Positions 52,700 to 61,385 of a stretch of DNA of 64,000 bases are shown piece by piece. The position numbers and the translations under genes were made by a program. The stretch comes from CAYWNA01 sp964459305 (GTDB taxonomy: Bacteria; Planctomycetota; Planctomycetia; Pirellulales; Pirellulaceae): positions 8,331 to 72,330 of the forward strand of contig CAYWNA010000033.1 in the NCBI GenBank assembly GCA_964459305.1, in the 5' to 3' direction. The first letter of the stretch is position 1, and each line of letters opens with the position of its first letter. The notes beneath the pieces were generated by a model, which had not been told where the DNA came from, searched no databases, and worked only from the letters and a program-made list of their open reading frames with translations.

Positions 52700-53100
52700 T
52701 CTGAAAACGGCTTCTGGCCCAGCCTGTCTAGTTTGTGGCATTTCCGGATTATGCAATGGATTCGATTTGTTCCGAGTTTCGTTCCGGTCTCTTCAGTGCC
52801 AAAGGCACGGTCCTATGTCAGCCCACGGGTGAAGCGACGTGAATCCGCGAACGTCGCGGAACCCTGGGAAAGGAGATTAAGCAGAACCGAAAGCCCCAAC
52901 GGGGGCGGCCCCAACCGCCAAGTCTAAACTAAACACGCTTAGGGTCATCCCTTCGGGATTTCGGTGTCGGGTGGTGTTTGCCAACCAGGGTTGCGCGACG
53001 TTCGTTTCCCTCATGTCGCTCCACCCTGGGCTGGCTTACGGTCGTCCCTTTGTTACTGGAACAGAAACAGTCACAAAGCAGTCTATTCGATATCCATTCA
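52700..53100. repeat. Dispersed repeat region with GC-rich hairpins
   Basis: The gap between two convergent genes contains AAGCCCCAACGGGGGCGGCC around 52890, a GGGTCATCCCTTCGGGATTT hairpin around 52945, and CCAGGGTTGCGCGACGTTCG with an inverse CCACCCTGGGCTGGC around 53030. This arrangement resembles a high-copy planctomycete dispersed element. No gene is supported here. Copy number elsewhere cannot be checked from this window. Confidence 0.5.
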
Positions 53101-53131
53101 ATGGCTGCAAACTGAACACCCGAACCCTTTT

Positions 53132-55327
53132 TTAGTAATCCATCTGCGTGGCGACGTAGAAGTTGCGGCCTGGTTCGAGAACGCCTGGGAGATTTACGTT
53201 CAGGTGCTCCAGGTAGTTCTTGTCGAACAGGTTTTCAAAGCCTGCGGTGATCCGGAGTCTGTCGCCAACAAGCCAGTATCCACGCAGATCGTACGTGGTA
53301 AAACCGGGAGAGGAGAATTCCGTCAACGAAGTGGCCACTTGGTCCTGAACCCCGACAATCCTGGCGACGAAGTCGAGCCCGTATCGATCTTCGCTAGGTT
53401 CGTGCCAACGAATGCCGGCTCGCGTCTCCAGCGGATAGATGCTTGGAAGAGGTTCATCGCGAGCCAAGTTACGGCCAGAGACATAACGCATGTTGACGAA
53501 CGGCGCCAACGCAGCCGTCCAATCGTATTCGGCCGCAAGCTCCACGCCAGCTAGAGTGGCGTCGTTGTTCACAAAGTCCAGTAGTTTCAGGTCGGGATCG
53601 GGCGGCACGCCGAAAGCCGGCGCGAATGTAATGTGTTCGTCGATGTAGCTCCAGTAACCGGCCACTTGAAATTGCAGATTTTCGTAATCGCCTATCAAGG
53701 CCAGGTCGAACTGTGACGCTCGTTCCGGCTCTAACTCCGAATCGCCTAACACAGCCGATGTCGCGCTTTGGACCACGGTCAAGAATGGTTCCTCGGCAAA
53801 CCGTTCGGTTAGACTCGGGGGGCGTTGGCCATGCCCAAAGCCAAAACGCATGTTCAGGGAGGGATTGATCTCGTAGTCGGTCGAGACGAAGCCATGGTAG
53901 AGCGTGTCGTTCAGATCGACATCGTCGCCGAAATCGAAGACATGCTCGACGCCGACGGGGTCAACGGCGCTGTACACCGCGTCTCTGTGCGTGCAGATCC
54001 AGTCAACCCGCGCACCCGTGGTGACCTTCCAGCGGTAGTCGAGCACCGTTGTCAACTCCGCGAACAATCCCACGTCGATCATGTTTGAACGCGGAATTGG
54101 GTAGTTGTCAAAATCCAGCGGCCCAAGGTCGGCGAGAAAATCGTCAAACTCGTTCAATGCCTGGTCGACATAGTGCAGATCGATACCGGTGGTAAGCTGG
54201 GCATCGTCCGTATCGCCCCATGTGGGAGCGATTCGAAAGCCAGCGTTGGTTGCATCGGCGTCCGTGAAGGCGGCAAAAGCGCCCGGAGGATTGAAGACCA
54301 GGTGATCCTGGTAGAACCGCTGTTTACCCGGATTCAAGTTGTCGCCTTCAAGGGCCGTTCGGTTGTACCACGCCTCGGCAAGCCACTTCTCAAAAAAGCT
54401 GGAATCATCGTACGTGTATCGGAGAAAAAATGCGTCCATCTTGCGCATGCGAGCGTCGAACACGAGCCCGGCGAATTCGGCATCGGTCATATCCTGGCGA
54501 AGATACTCGAACTGCAGCGACGACGAATCACTTAGGTCGAGCGCCAATGCAACGTCCACGTCGCGCACGTTGTAGCTGGCCGGGATGTCGGTTCCATCGC
54601 CCGATTCGTAGTCGCTGCCGATCTTGTGACCGTATGTCGCGCGGTATCCGTACCGGTATCCGCCGCCGCTGATCGTCTGTCGCCCGTAAAACTGCTCGCC
54701 GCTCGATTGATAAAGCAAGTTGGTGCGCCATTGCGATTGAGGTTGATCGTAGCGTGGCAGCGGCGTGGCCTCCACGTCGATGAACGCCAGCCCGGGGCCG
54801 TACTTCACGCCGTACGGACCGGGGATAATGACCAGGCGGTCGATCAAGCCCGGGTCGATGCTGGTCAAGACACTGTCCAGGTCGAATCGTACCGGGACGA
54901 AGTTTGCGCCTTGGTACTGGCCGTAGATGGACTGTTGTTGATAGCCACGAATCACCGGTTGAATCGCGATTGGAGACCGGCGGACACCAGAGATGCTTGT
55001 GGTGACCCGCGATTTTCGAGTGAGTTCAATCGTTTCTATCGCGGGCGGTTCGGATGATACGACCAGAGCAGAAGCGCTGGGAGCGGCAATCTGATCCAGC
55101 AGTTCCAGAAGCGAGCTTTCCGGTGCCGGCGGCTGGGGAGCAGGCAACGCAGGCGGCTCGATCTCCATGATCGGCGCCACTTCATTTTCCACTTGCCCGT
55201 CCGGCGCCGAGCTGGATGGCGGTGGATCGGCGTCCTGTGCGGGCGCGGAACCGGCCAACAGCAGGTAGCCGACCGCTGCCGCTGCTAGCAGGGAGTGCTT
55301 GCGGAATTGATGGAATGCCTGGGTCAT
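53132..55327 (-). CDS. TonB-dependent outer-membrane receptor
   Basis: 731 residues with a signal peptide (LLAAAAVGYLLLAGSAPAQ). A Pro-rich stretch of about 70 residues follows, then a candidate TonB box (IETIELTRKS), a plug domain (ISGVRRSPIAIQPVIRGYQQ, LIDRLVIIPGPYGVKYGPGL) and a C-terminal 22-strand barrel with many alternating aromatic strands (FGFGHGQRPPSLTERFAEEP, RASQFDLALIGDYENLQFQV, ITAGFENLFDKNYLEHLNVN) ending in aromatic YVATQMDY. The substrate (siderophore, vitamin or glycan) is not evident. It lies 38 bp after an ECF sigma gene on the same strand. No FecR-type anti-sigma gene is present. Confidence 0.93.
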   Translation of the reverse strand: MTQAFHQFRKHSLLAAAAVGYLLLAGSAPAQDADPPPSSSAPDGQVENEVAPIMEIEPPALPAPQPPAPESSLLELLDQIAAPSASALVVSSEPPAIETIELTRKSRVTTSISGVRRSPIAIQPVIRGYQQQSIYGQYQGANFVPVRFDLDSVLTSIDPGLIDRLVIIPGPYGVKYGPGLAFIDVEATPLPRYDQPQSQWRTNLLYQSSGEQFYGRQTISGGGYRYGYRATYGHKIGSDYESGDGTDIPASYNVRDVDVALALDLSDSSSLQFEYLRQDMTDAEFAGLVFDARMRKMDAFFLRYTYDDSSFFEKWLAEAWYNRTALEGDNLNPGKQRFYQDHLVFNPPGAFAAFTDADATNAGFRIAPTWGDTDDAQLTTGIDLHYVDQALNEFDDFLADLGPLDFDNYPIPRSNMIDVGLFAELTTVLDYRWKVTTGARVDWICTHRDAVYSAVDPVGVEHVFDFGDDVDLNDTLYHGFVSTDYEINPSLNMRFGFGHGQRPPSLTERFAEEPFLTVVQSATSAVLGDSELEPERASQFDLALIGDYENLQFQVAGYWSYIDEHITFAPAFGVPPDPDLKLLDFVNNDATLAGVELAAEYDWTAALAPFVNMRYVSGRNLARDEPLPSIYPLETRAGIRWHEPSEDRYGLDFVARIVGVQDQVATSLTEFSSPGFTTYDLRGYWLVGDRLRITAGFENLFDKNYLEHLNVNLPGVLEPGRNFYVATQMDY

Positions 55328-55364
55328 GCCGACGAAAACGCTGGTTCCAATAACATTGGATATT

Positions 55365-56006
55365 CTATTTCGTCGGATCGTACGGGCCGTCTACTTGACC
55401 GCCAGCGTCGAGCTTCTGGATTTCGTCGCGCAACATTTTGATTACACGCGACTTCGCTACATAGACCTCGGCAACGGTCATGTGTACCTGAACGGCCACC
55501 TCGGAGGGCCGCTGCCCATTCAAGGCCGTCATCTGATAGGCTTCCCAGGTGTGTGGTTTGACGCGTGCCCGTACCTGTTGTTCGGCCGCATTGAGCAACT
55601 CGCGTTCGTACTGGGCCTCGATCTCCCGGCTCAGCGCATCCAGCGCCTTCGGGTCCTGAATACGCGCCAACCGCTGCATGTTCTGTGTGTCTCCGGAGCC
55701 CCGCTCCTCGCGCTTCCAACTCTGCAGCAGATCCCGTACGGTATTGCCGGTCACGGTCTTCAGCCAGCTTCGGAAGCTGCCGCGCGACGGATCGTATTCG
55801 AAGGCACGCATGGCGCGCACCAGTTTGAACAGAACGTCTTGCGTTGTGTCGGCCGCGTCGGACTCCTGCAACCCAAAGCGGCGACACCAGCTAAAGATCA
55901 TGGGCGCATAACGCTCGACAAACGCCTCCCACGCCTGTTGATCTCTTGCATCACGCAGCCGCATCAGCAGCGTTGCGCTGGTTGCCGTTTCGGTCCGAGA
56001 AGACAT
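55365..56006 (-). CDS. ECF-family RNA polymerase sigma factor
   Basis: 213 residues from ATG 56006 (MSSRTETATSATLLMRLRDA). Region 2 has WEAFVERYAPMIFSWCRRFG and ESDAADTTQDVLFKLVRAMR with FEYDPSRGSFRSWLKTVTGN. Region 4 has VKPHTWEAYQMTALNGQRPS and EVYVAKSRVIKMLRDEIQ. This is the planctomycete type that lacks a linked anti-sigma factor. It is divergent from the diheme protein gene (about 205 bp) and precedes the TonB receptor, which it may control; this is inference. Confidence 0.92.
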   Translation of the reverse strand: MSSRTETATSATLLMRLRDARDQQAWEAFVERYAPMIFSWCRRFGLQESDAADTTQDVLFKLVRAMRAFEYDPSRGSFRSWLKTVTGNTVRDLLQSWKREERGSGDTQNMQRLARIQDPKALDALSREIEAQYERELLNAAEQQVRARVKPHTWEAYQMTALNGQRPSEVAVQVHMTVAEVYVAKSRVIKMLRDEIQKLDAGGQVDGPYDPTK

Positions 56007-56211
56007 AAAGATCATCCGCTGGACGTGCCGCACCGTCCAGGATTATCAGGGATCTGATCGCGGGCCATCCTCCACTTTCACTGGTTGTTGTATCCTGCAT
56101 TGTTCGATCCCTCAAGACATCTCGTGTTGCAGCGGCGCGGCCCACGTAACATAATCGATGCAGAAATCTCCGCTTTCACCCATCCTGCGGCGTATTGACT
56201 GACAAAAACAA

Positions 56212-59037
56212 ATGGCCAGAAAACACCCCCTGAAAAGCATGATTGGTTCACGCATTGCCCTTGCCGCCGCCGTATCGGTTGCGATCGTTCTTGGTCCCTT
56301 TGTCGTTGGTTCGGCCGCCGGGACGGAAGTCCAGCAAGCTCGCACGGCGGCCAAAAGGCTGCTCGATCTGGCCCAACAGAACAAGCTTGATGAAGGCGGC
56401 GCGGCCGAGGCGGCTGAACTCCTCGCCCACGGCGGTCCTTTTGTCCGCGGAATGGCCGAGTGGGCGATTGCGATGAAGGTCGGCTACGAGAACAACGGCC
56501 AGCGGGCAATGTGGCCGAAAGCTGATCCGCCCCAGTGGTATCAACAGTGGTCCGAACTGCCTCGGACGACAATGCTCGAATGGGATTTGGTTCGCCAAGC
56601 GGTCACGCAGGGCCTGCAGGAGGACGCTGAGAAACTGTTGGCTTCGATCGACGCGATGATCGAACGCGGCCGCCGTATGGCCGACGATTTCAGGTTTCGC
56701 AGTGCATTGAGCGAAACCAATGCGACGGTCGAAGATCGTCTGGCGGTGATGAAGGACCGGCGGAGTCGATTGGATCAGCGGATCAAGACGCATCCGTCGG
56801 ATTTTTCCGGCCACGCAAGGCTCTGGTTGGAAGCCCGCGGCGCGATACACGATATCGCTTTGGCGAATCCCGCCATTGACTTCGAACGTATTCTGTTGAC
56901 CACGCGATTCGCTCCGCACACGGTGCGCAATATCACGCGCACCTTTGCCTGGCAGCACAAACCTGGCGGCGATCTATGTTTGCTTGTGGGGTTGCGACCG
57001 CACGGAAAGCTGGTAGGGCTCGTGTCCGAACAACTCGGACCAGGGCACCTGCACAGCATCGACTTGTCCTGGGATGCGGATCGTGCGGTCTTCTCATATG
57101 CCAAGCAACCGATGTGGCCGCCCGAGCGGACAACGACGACAGCCGCAGGCGAAGGAGCTGGAGCACACGAATTGCGAAAAACGCACGAACCACTTCGCTT
57201 GCATGAGATCGCGCTGGGCAGTAACGGATTGCGGGAATTGACGGACGATCCTTACTGGAACGATTTCGAGCCCGCATATTGCCCGGATGGCACGATCGTG
57301 TTCACATCCGATCGCTGCGGCCGATCAGCCGAATGCGGACCGTTCAACTACGACATCGCGAACGCGAATCTCTATCGACTCAGCGCGGACGGTTCATCGA
57401 TCCGCCGAGTGACCGATAGCAAAGACCTGGACCGGCATCCGAATTGCCTGAACAACGGTCGAATCGTTTACACGCATTGGGAATACCAGGAACGGCACTT
57501 CATGGAGGTTCACTCGCTGTGGACCGCCCATCCCGACGGCAGAATGGCCGATGCGGTTTTCAAGCACCACATGAAAGCCCCATTGGGACTTCGCGCGGCG
57601 CGGTCCGTCCCGGGCAGCGACAAGCTGGTCGCGGTGGCCACCGGGCATCACACGTTCGCCTACGGACCGGTCGTAGTGATCGATCCGTCGATCGGACTTA
57701 ACGATACGCGTGGCATCGAGATCATCACGCCCGGCGTGAAGCCACAGGAAGGTCCAATGGCCGGCCAGACGACAGCAAACGGAGGCGTTCCCGACCGCGG
57801 CGGGCTTTACCAAACGCCCTGGCCGCTAGCGGAGAATTGCTTCCTGGTATCCTACGCCTATGCACGGCCAAAGTGTTCCGCCAATTGCGGTGCGGACAGC
57901 AACGGCTTTGGCATCTACTTGATCGATTCGTACGGCAATCGCGAGTTGATCTACCGCGACCGATTACTGTCGGCCAGTCACCCCATCCCGTTGGTTCCGC
58001 GTCCGCGCCCACCGCGACTGCCGGATTTGACTGACCGGGCGGACAAAACCGCCGTCTGCTACGTGGCCGACGTGCACGAGGGGCTGGAGGGGATCCCGCG
58101 CGGCACGGTCAAGTACATTCGCATAGCTCAGCACGTTGCTTGGCCGCTGGATGCCGAGCACGGCATGGAGCCATACTTTGGCGGCGCTGCGTACGGCCAA
58201 CAATTCGGCTATTGGAGTTGGTCGCCGGTGCGCGTGATTGGCACCGTGCCCGTGGAAGAAGACGGTTCGGCTTGTTTCACGGTGCCGGCCGACACGGGCG
58301 TCTATTTCCAGGCTCTGGACGAACGGTTCATGGAAATTCGCCGCATGCGGTCGCTGGTGGGGTTTCAACACGGCGAGGTGCGTGGTTGCCGCGGATGCCA
58401 CGAGTCGCAGGGCAGGGCGCCCATCACGGAATGGCGAACGCCGAAAATGGGGTCAGGTCCAATTTCCCGGAACGGCCCGCAGGGTGCTTCGCAGAAATTG
58501 GACCTGACCCCTTTTTCGGCGTCTTCTTCTGCGCTATTGGCGTTGATGCGCCCGCCGCGCGAACCGACGCCGCCGTCCTGGGGCGCCGAAAAGATGCTCG
58601 GCTACGAATGGCTCGTACAACCAACATTGGACCGGCATTGCGTGCGATGCCACGGAGCAGAGAAGCCAGACGGCGGTATCGACCTGACAGGCCGCCGAGC
58701 CGAGGACGGCTTCTTTCAGTCGTTCCGAACCATGTTCGGCCGCCTGCCGGACGGGCAGAAGACCGATCGGCACCTGGTATCCGTGGCGAACCGATTCAGC
58801 GATTCCAGCGTATCCAAGCCCAAGCAGTTCGGTTCGCACCGCAGTCCGCTGATTACCGTGCTATTGGAAGACGAACTCCACCGCGGGGAAGTGAAGTTGA
58901 ATGACGACGAGTGGCTATCGCTGGTGACCTGGGTCGACACCAACTCGCCATATTACGACCGGTTCATCAACAAACGTCCCACCGACGGCAGCCCACCGCG
59001 GCGTGACGTCACTCCCACCGAACTCGCGGGCCCCTGA
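56212..59037 (+). CDS. Exported diheme protein related to the hydrazine synthase alpha middle domain
   Basis: 941 residues with a signal peptide (IALAAAVSVAIVLGPFVVGS). The middle part has a beta-propeller-like region (DDPYWNDFEPAYCPDGTIVF, RHPNCLNNGRIVYTHWEY, PVVVIDPSIGLNDTRGIEII) as in the HZS-alpha family. Two CxxCH heme motifs lie at 726-730 (CRGCH) and 810-814 (CVRCH). The second is inside a Planctomycete cytochrome C-like domain (YEWLVQPTLDRHCVRCHGAE). A 79-bp palindrome (separate entry) encodes residues 744-769 between the hemes. Such proteins are common in planctomycetes without anammox metabolism; the redox role is unknown. Confidence 0.82.
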   Translation: MARKHPLKSMIGSRIALAAAVSVAIVLGPFVVGSAAGTEVQQARTAAKRLLDLAQQNKLDEGGAAEAAELLAHGGPFVRGMAEWAIAMKVGYENNGQRAMWPKADPPQWYQQWSELPRTTMLEWDLVRQAVTQGLQEDAEKLLASIDAMIERGRRMADDFRFRSALSETNATVEDRLAVMKDRRSRLDQRIKTHPSDFSGHARLWLEARGAIHDIALANPAIDFERILLTTRFAPHTVRNITRTFAWQHKPGGDLCLLVGLRPHGKLVGLVSEQLGPGHLHSIDLSWDADRAVFSYAKQPMWPPERTTTTAAGEGAGAHELRKTHEPLRLHEIALGSNGLRELTDDPYWNDFEPAYCPDGTIVFTSDRCGRSAECGPFNYDIANANLYRLSADGSSIRRVTDSKDLDRHPNCLNNGRIVYTHWEYQERHFMEVHSLWTAHPDGRMADAVFKHHMKAPLGLRAARSVPGSDKLVAVATGHHTFAYGPVVVIDPSIGLNDTRGIEIITPGVKPQEGPMAGQTTANGGVPDRGGLYQTPWPLAENCFLVSYAYARPKCSANCGADSNGFGIYLIDSYGNRELIYRDRLLSASHPIPLVPRPRPPRLPDLTDRADKTAVCYVADVHEGLEGIPRGTVKYIRIAQHVAWPLDAEHGMEPYFGGAAYGQQFGYWSWSPVRVIGTVPVEEDGSACFTVPADTGVYFQALDERFMEIRRMRSLVGFQHGEVRGCRGCHESQGRAPITEWRTPKMGSGPISRNGPQGASQKLDLTPFSASSSALLALMRPPREPTPPSWGAEKMLGYEWLVQPTLDRHCVRCHGAEKPDGGIDLTGRRAEDGFFQSFRTMFGRLPDGQKTDRHLVSVANRFSDSSVSKPKQFGSHRSPLITVLLEDELHRGEVKLNDDEWLSLVTWVDTNSPYYDRFINKRPTDGSPPRRDVTPTELAGP
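58441..58519 (+). repeat. In-frame palindromic REP-like element in the diheme gene
   Basis: Arms of 26 bp at 58441-58466 and 58494-58519 match at 25 positions around a 27-bp loop; the core is GGGGTCAGGTCCAATTTC and its exact inverse. Translated in the gene frame it gives MGSGPISRNGPQGASQKLDL. It lies between the two heme-binding motifs, keeps the frame and is probably a surface loop or linker. Confidence 0.85.
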
Positions 59038-59126
59038 CTGCGGGTGCAGTTTTGGAGTTTGATCTGCTCGGTCGCCGTTGCGTTCAGGCTTTCCACCATC
59101 GGTCGCGAGAGTTTCCAGAACGGCGG

Positions 59127-59951
59127 CTATGCAGCCTGTCTGCCGGATGATGCACCGGATACCAGCTCTTCCGCAATCGCTTCGATGTGTTCCGCCTTGA
59201 TTTCCGACTGTTCTTCTGCATATCCGACCAACAAAGCCAGATCGCACAGGCGATTGATGCGGCGGGGGACGCCATCGGACAGTTGGTGGATTGCCTCCAG
59301 GGCCGCTGTATCGAAGACAGCGCAAGCGTCCACCGCCCCGGCAGCGACCATGCGATGATTGATGTAGCTGATCGACTCATCCATCGCAAAGCGGCGGAGC
59401 AGGCTTTTCACGCTGAATCGCTCCTCCAACTCCGGCATGCGTTTGAGCACCGGCAGCAAGCTCGGTTGGCCGACAAGCAGCATCGTCCAGGCCGGTTCGA
59501 AGTTGAGAAGAAGCCGAATGGTCTCCAAGACCTCCGCGTCCCGCAACAGATGGGCCTCGTCGATCACCAGTACTGCATGTCCACCGTGCTGGACATTCTT
59601 TGCCAAGACCTCTTCAATACGGTGCAAGCTGCAATCGATCGCAGCATTCGCGGACCGTTCGCCCGTCATTTCATCCGCCAAGAATGCCAGCAATTGGGCT
59701 GACGGCATCTGTGGAAATTTCAGGTGAACGAGTGGAACGTATGCATCGGGAAGTTCATCGAATAGCGACCGGACGAGCAACGTTTTTCCTAGCCCCGATG
59801 CGCCCGTCATCAATACCGCACCTTGCCGATTCTCGATGGCGTAGCAAAGCTTGAGCAGCGTCGCCTGATGCGATTCACTGGGAAAGTAAAACGGCAGAGC
59901 GGTCGTGCTGTCAAAAGGCCGGCAATTGAGTTTCCAGTACGCGGCGTACAT
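59127..59951 (-). CDS. ExeA-type AAA ATPase
   Basis: 274 residues. The N-terminus MYAAYWKLNCRPFDSTTALP followed by FYFPSESHQATLLKLCYAIE is typical of ExeA/GspA-like ATPases near secretion or exopolysaccharide genes. Walker A VLMTGASGLGKTLLVRSLFD, Walker B HAVLVIDEAHLL, sensor LLVGQPSLLPVLK, arginine-rich LRRFAMDESISYINHRM. C-terminal lid: DGVPRRINRLCDLALLVGYA. No peptidoglycan-binding domain is attached. It is the last gene of a three-gene minus-strand set with a CpsD-like ATPase and a membrane protein. Confidence 0.9.
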   Translation of the reverse strand: MYAAYWKLNCRPFDSTTALPFYFPSESHQATLLKLCYAIENRQGAVLMTGASGLGKTLLVRSLFDELPDAYVPLVHLKFPQMPSAQLLAFLADEMTGERSANAAIDCSLHRIEEVLAKNVQHGGHAVLVIDEAHLLRDAEVLETIRLLLNFEPAWTMLLVGQPSLLPVLKRMPELEERFSVKSLLRRFAMDESISYINHRMVAAGAVDACAVFDTAALEAIHQLSDGVPRRINRLCDLALLVGYAEEQSEIKAEHIEAIAEELVSGASSGRQAA

Positions 59952-60057
59952 ATTGGTGCCCGATTCTATCCGCGGGAGGGGTCAGAACGCATCAGAACCG
60001 TTCTTGTTCCAACGGCGGTCCTGTTGCCTTCTCGTCCGCGCGTGCCTCTTCTCTCGT

Positions 60058-61326
60058 TTACAACGGTCCAAAATTCTCGGCAATGCCTACAGCTTGGATG
60101 CCGCTTTCCTGCAGTTTCCTGGCCGTGACCGCGGTTTTCTGGCCCGTCGTGGAACGCATGTCGCGGACCACGATTGCCGCGTCAACCGGGCAAGTGTCTG
60201 CGCCGGAAAACGGTTGGGGATCTTCGGCTTCCAGTGGGCCGACGTCCACGATCACCAGCGGGTAGTGCCTCGACACATTATTCAGCAGGGATGTCAAACG
60301 CTTGTCGGGCATGTCCACGTATTCCGAACGGGCCAATGGAAACAGCGTCAGGCGATCCTCGATCGAGGCGACTGCGGTTTCGTTCAGCGGCGCCTTGCCT
60401 ACGATCACTTCCTGCCAGCTGCATGGCGTATCCATTCCCAGACGCGTTCCCAGTTGCGGGTTCTTCAGGTCTGCATCGACAAGTGCCACCTTGACACCAG
60501 CCTCTGCCGCACAACGGGCCAAGCACAGGGCGAGTGTCGTCCGGCCTTCGCCGCGCCGCGAGCCGGTGATCATCAGGACGTGGCGGCCGTTGTCGGTGGC
60601 AGTCTTCAGCCTTTCGCCCACGTGATGGAAGTAGCCGTCTTCGGCTTGCAGGAGACCTTCGCAGATATCCGGCCAAGCAAAACGGTCCACTTCCCAGTCA
60701 GGTGAGAAGCTCTCGGCTTCGAGCTGGTTATGCGCTTCGTCCGCCAGGGCCTCGAAGGCCGACGGCAATCCCAGCGGTTGGGGAAGTTTCAGCGAGGCGG
60801 CCGCTTGCAGGGTCTCTTTCGCTTCTTCGTTGGAAAGCGGCGTCGTCCAACCGGCCGCCAGACCTTGACTGTAATCCGCTGGTGGTGGCTGTGCCGTGAT
60901 CGGTTCACCCGTCAGCGGTGGTGCTTGTCGCATGATACCGGCAGGCGCCGGCACTGCTGTATTCACGGGCGGTGGCGGCGCGACCGGAACCGGCGGGACC
61001 ACGTGTTGGCCCTGGAACGCCGATGAGATGGCGTGCGGAAGTGATTCGTAGTGCGGATTGACGTACGCAGGGACAGCGTAGGCGGCGGGTGGAGGAAAGT
61101 AGACATGCGGTGCGTGAAGCTGCGACGTATACCCGTGATGAGAGCCATCGGCACGGTGGGCGGAGTCGTATTCATGTGGGCCGCCCGGCAGCGGAGCATG
61201 ACCGTCGTTGACCGTGTGCCCGTGACCGGCATCACGACTTTCGGCCGCCGCACCCGCGCCACCTAGGTTGGGCGAGGCGGTGTCCTTTGCGAACGCTTTG
61301 ATAAACGCCTTGTCCAGCGTGCTCAT
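60058..61326 (-). CDS. CpsD/BY-kinase-like P-loop ATPase with long disordered N-terminus
   Basis: 422 residues. The first 200 are Pro/Ala/His rich (HAPHVYFPPPAAYAVPAYVN, VAPPPPVNTAVPAPAGIMR) and likely disordered. The C-terminal 190 residues are a ParA/CpsD-type ATPase: Walker A VLMITGSRRGEGRTTLALCL, A-prime VALVDADLKNPQLG, Walker B YPLVIVDVGPLE, and AAIVVRDMRSTTG. There is no obvious tyrosine cluster at the C-terminus (it ends GIAENFGPL), so autokinase activity is uncertain. In exopolysaccharide systems such ATPases regulate a Wzc-like chain-length partner; none is encoded here except the membrane protein upstream. Confidence 0.85.
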   Translation of the reverse strand: MSTLDKAFIKAFAKDTASPNLGGAGAAAESRDAGHGHTVNDGHAPLPGGPHEYDSAHRADGSHHGYTSQLHAPHVYFPPPAAYAVPAYVNPHYESLPHAISSAFQGQHVVPPVPVAPPPPVNTAVPAPAGIMRQAPPLTGEPITAQPPPADYSQGLAAGWTTPLSNEEAKETLQAAASLKLPQPLGLPSAFEALADEAHNQLEAESFSPDWEVDRFAWPDICEGLLQAEDGYFHHVGERLKTATDNGRHVLMITGSRRGEGRTTLALCLARCAAEAGVKVALVDADLKNPQLGTRLGMDTPCSWQEVIVGKAPLNETAVASIEDRLTLFPLARSEYVDMPDKRLTSLLNNVSRHYPLVIVDVGPLEAEDPQPFSGADTCPVDAAIVVRDMRSTTGQKTAVTARKLQESGIQAVGIAENFGPL

Positions 61327-61385
61327 AACTAACTCCGTGTCCTCCTGGAGGCCCTCGAACTTTCGAGCGGTTTCCCGATCACGAA

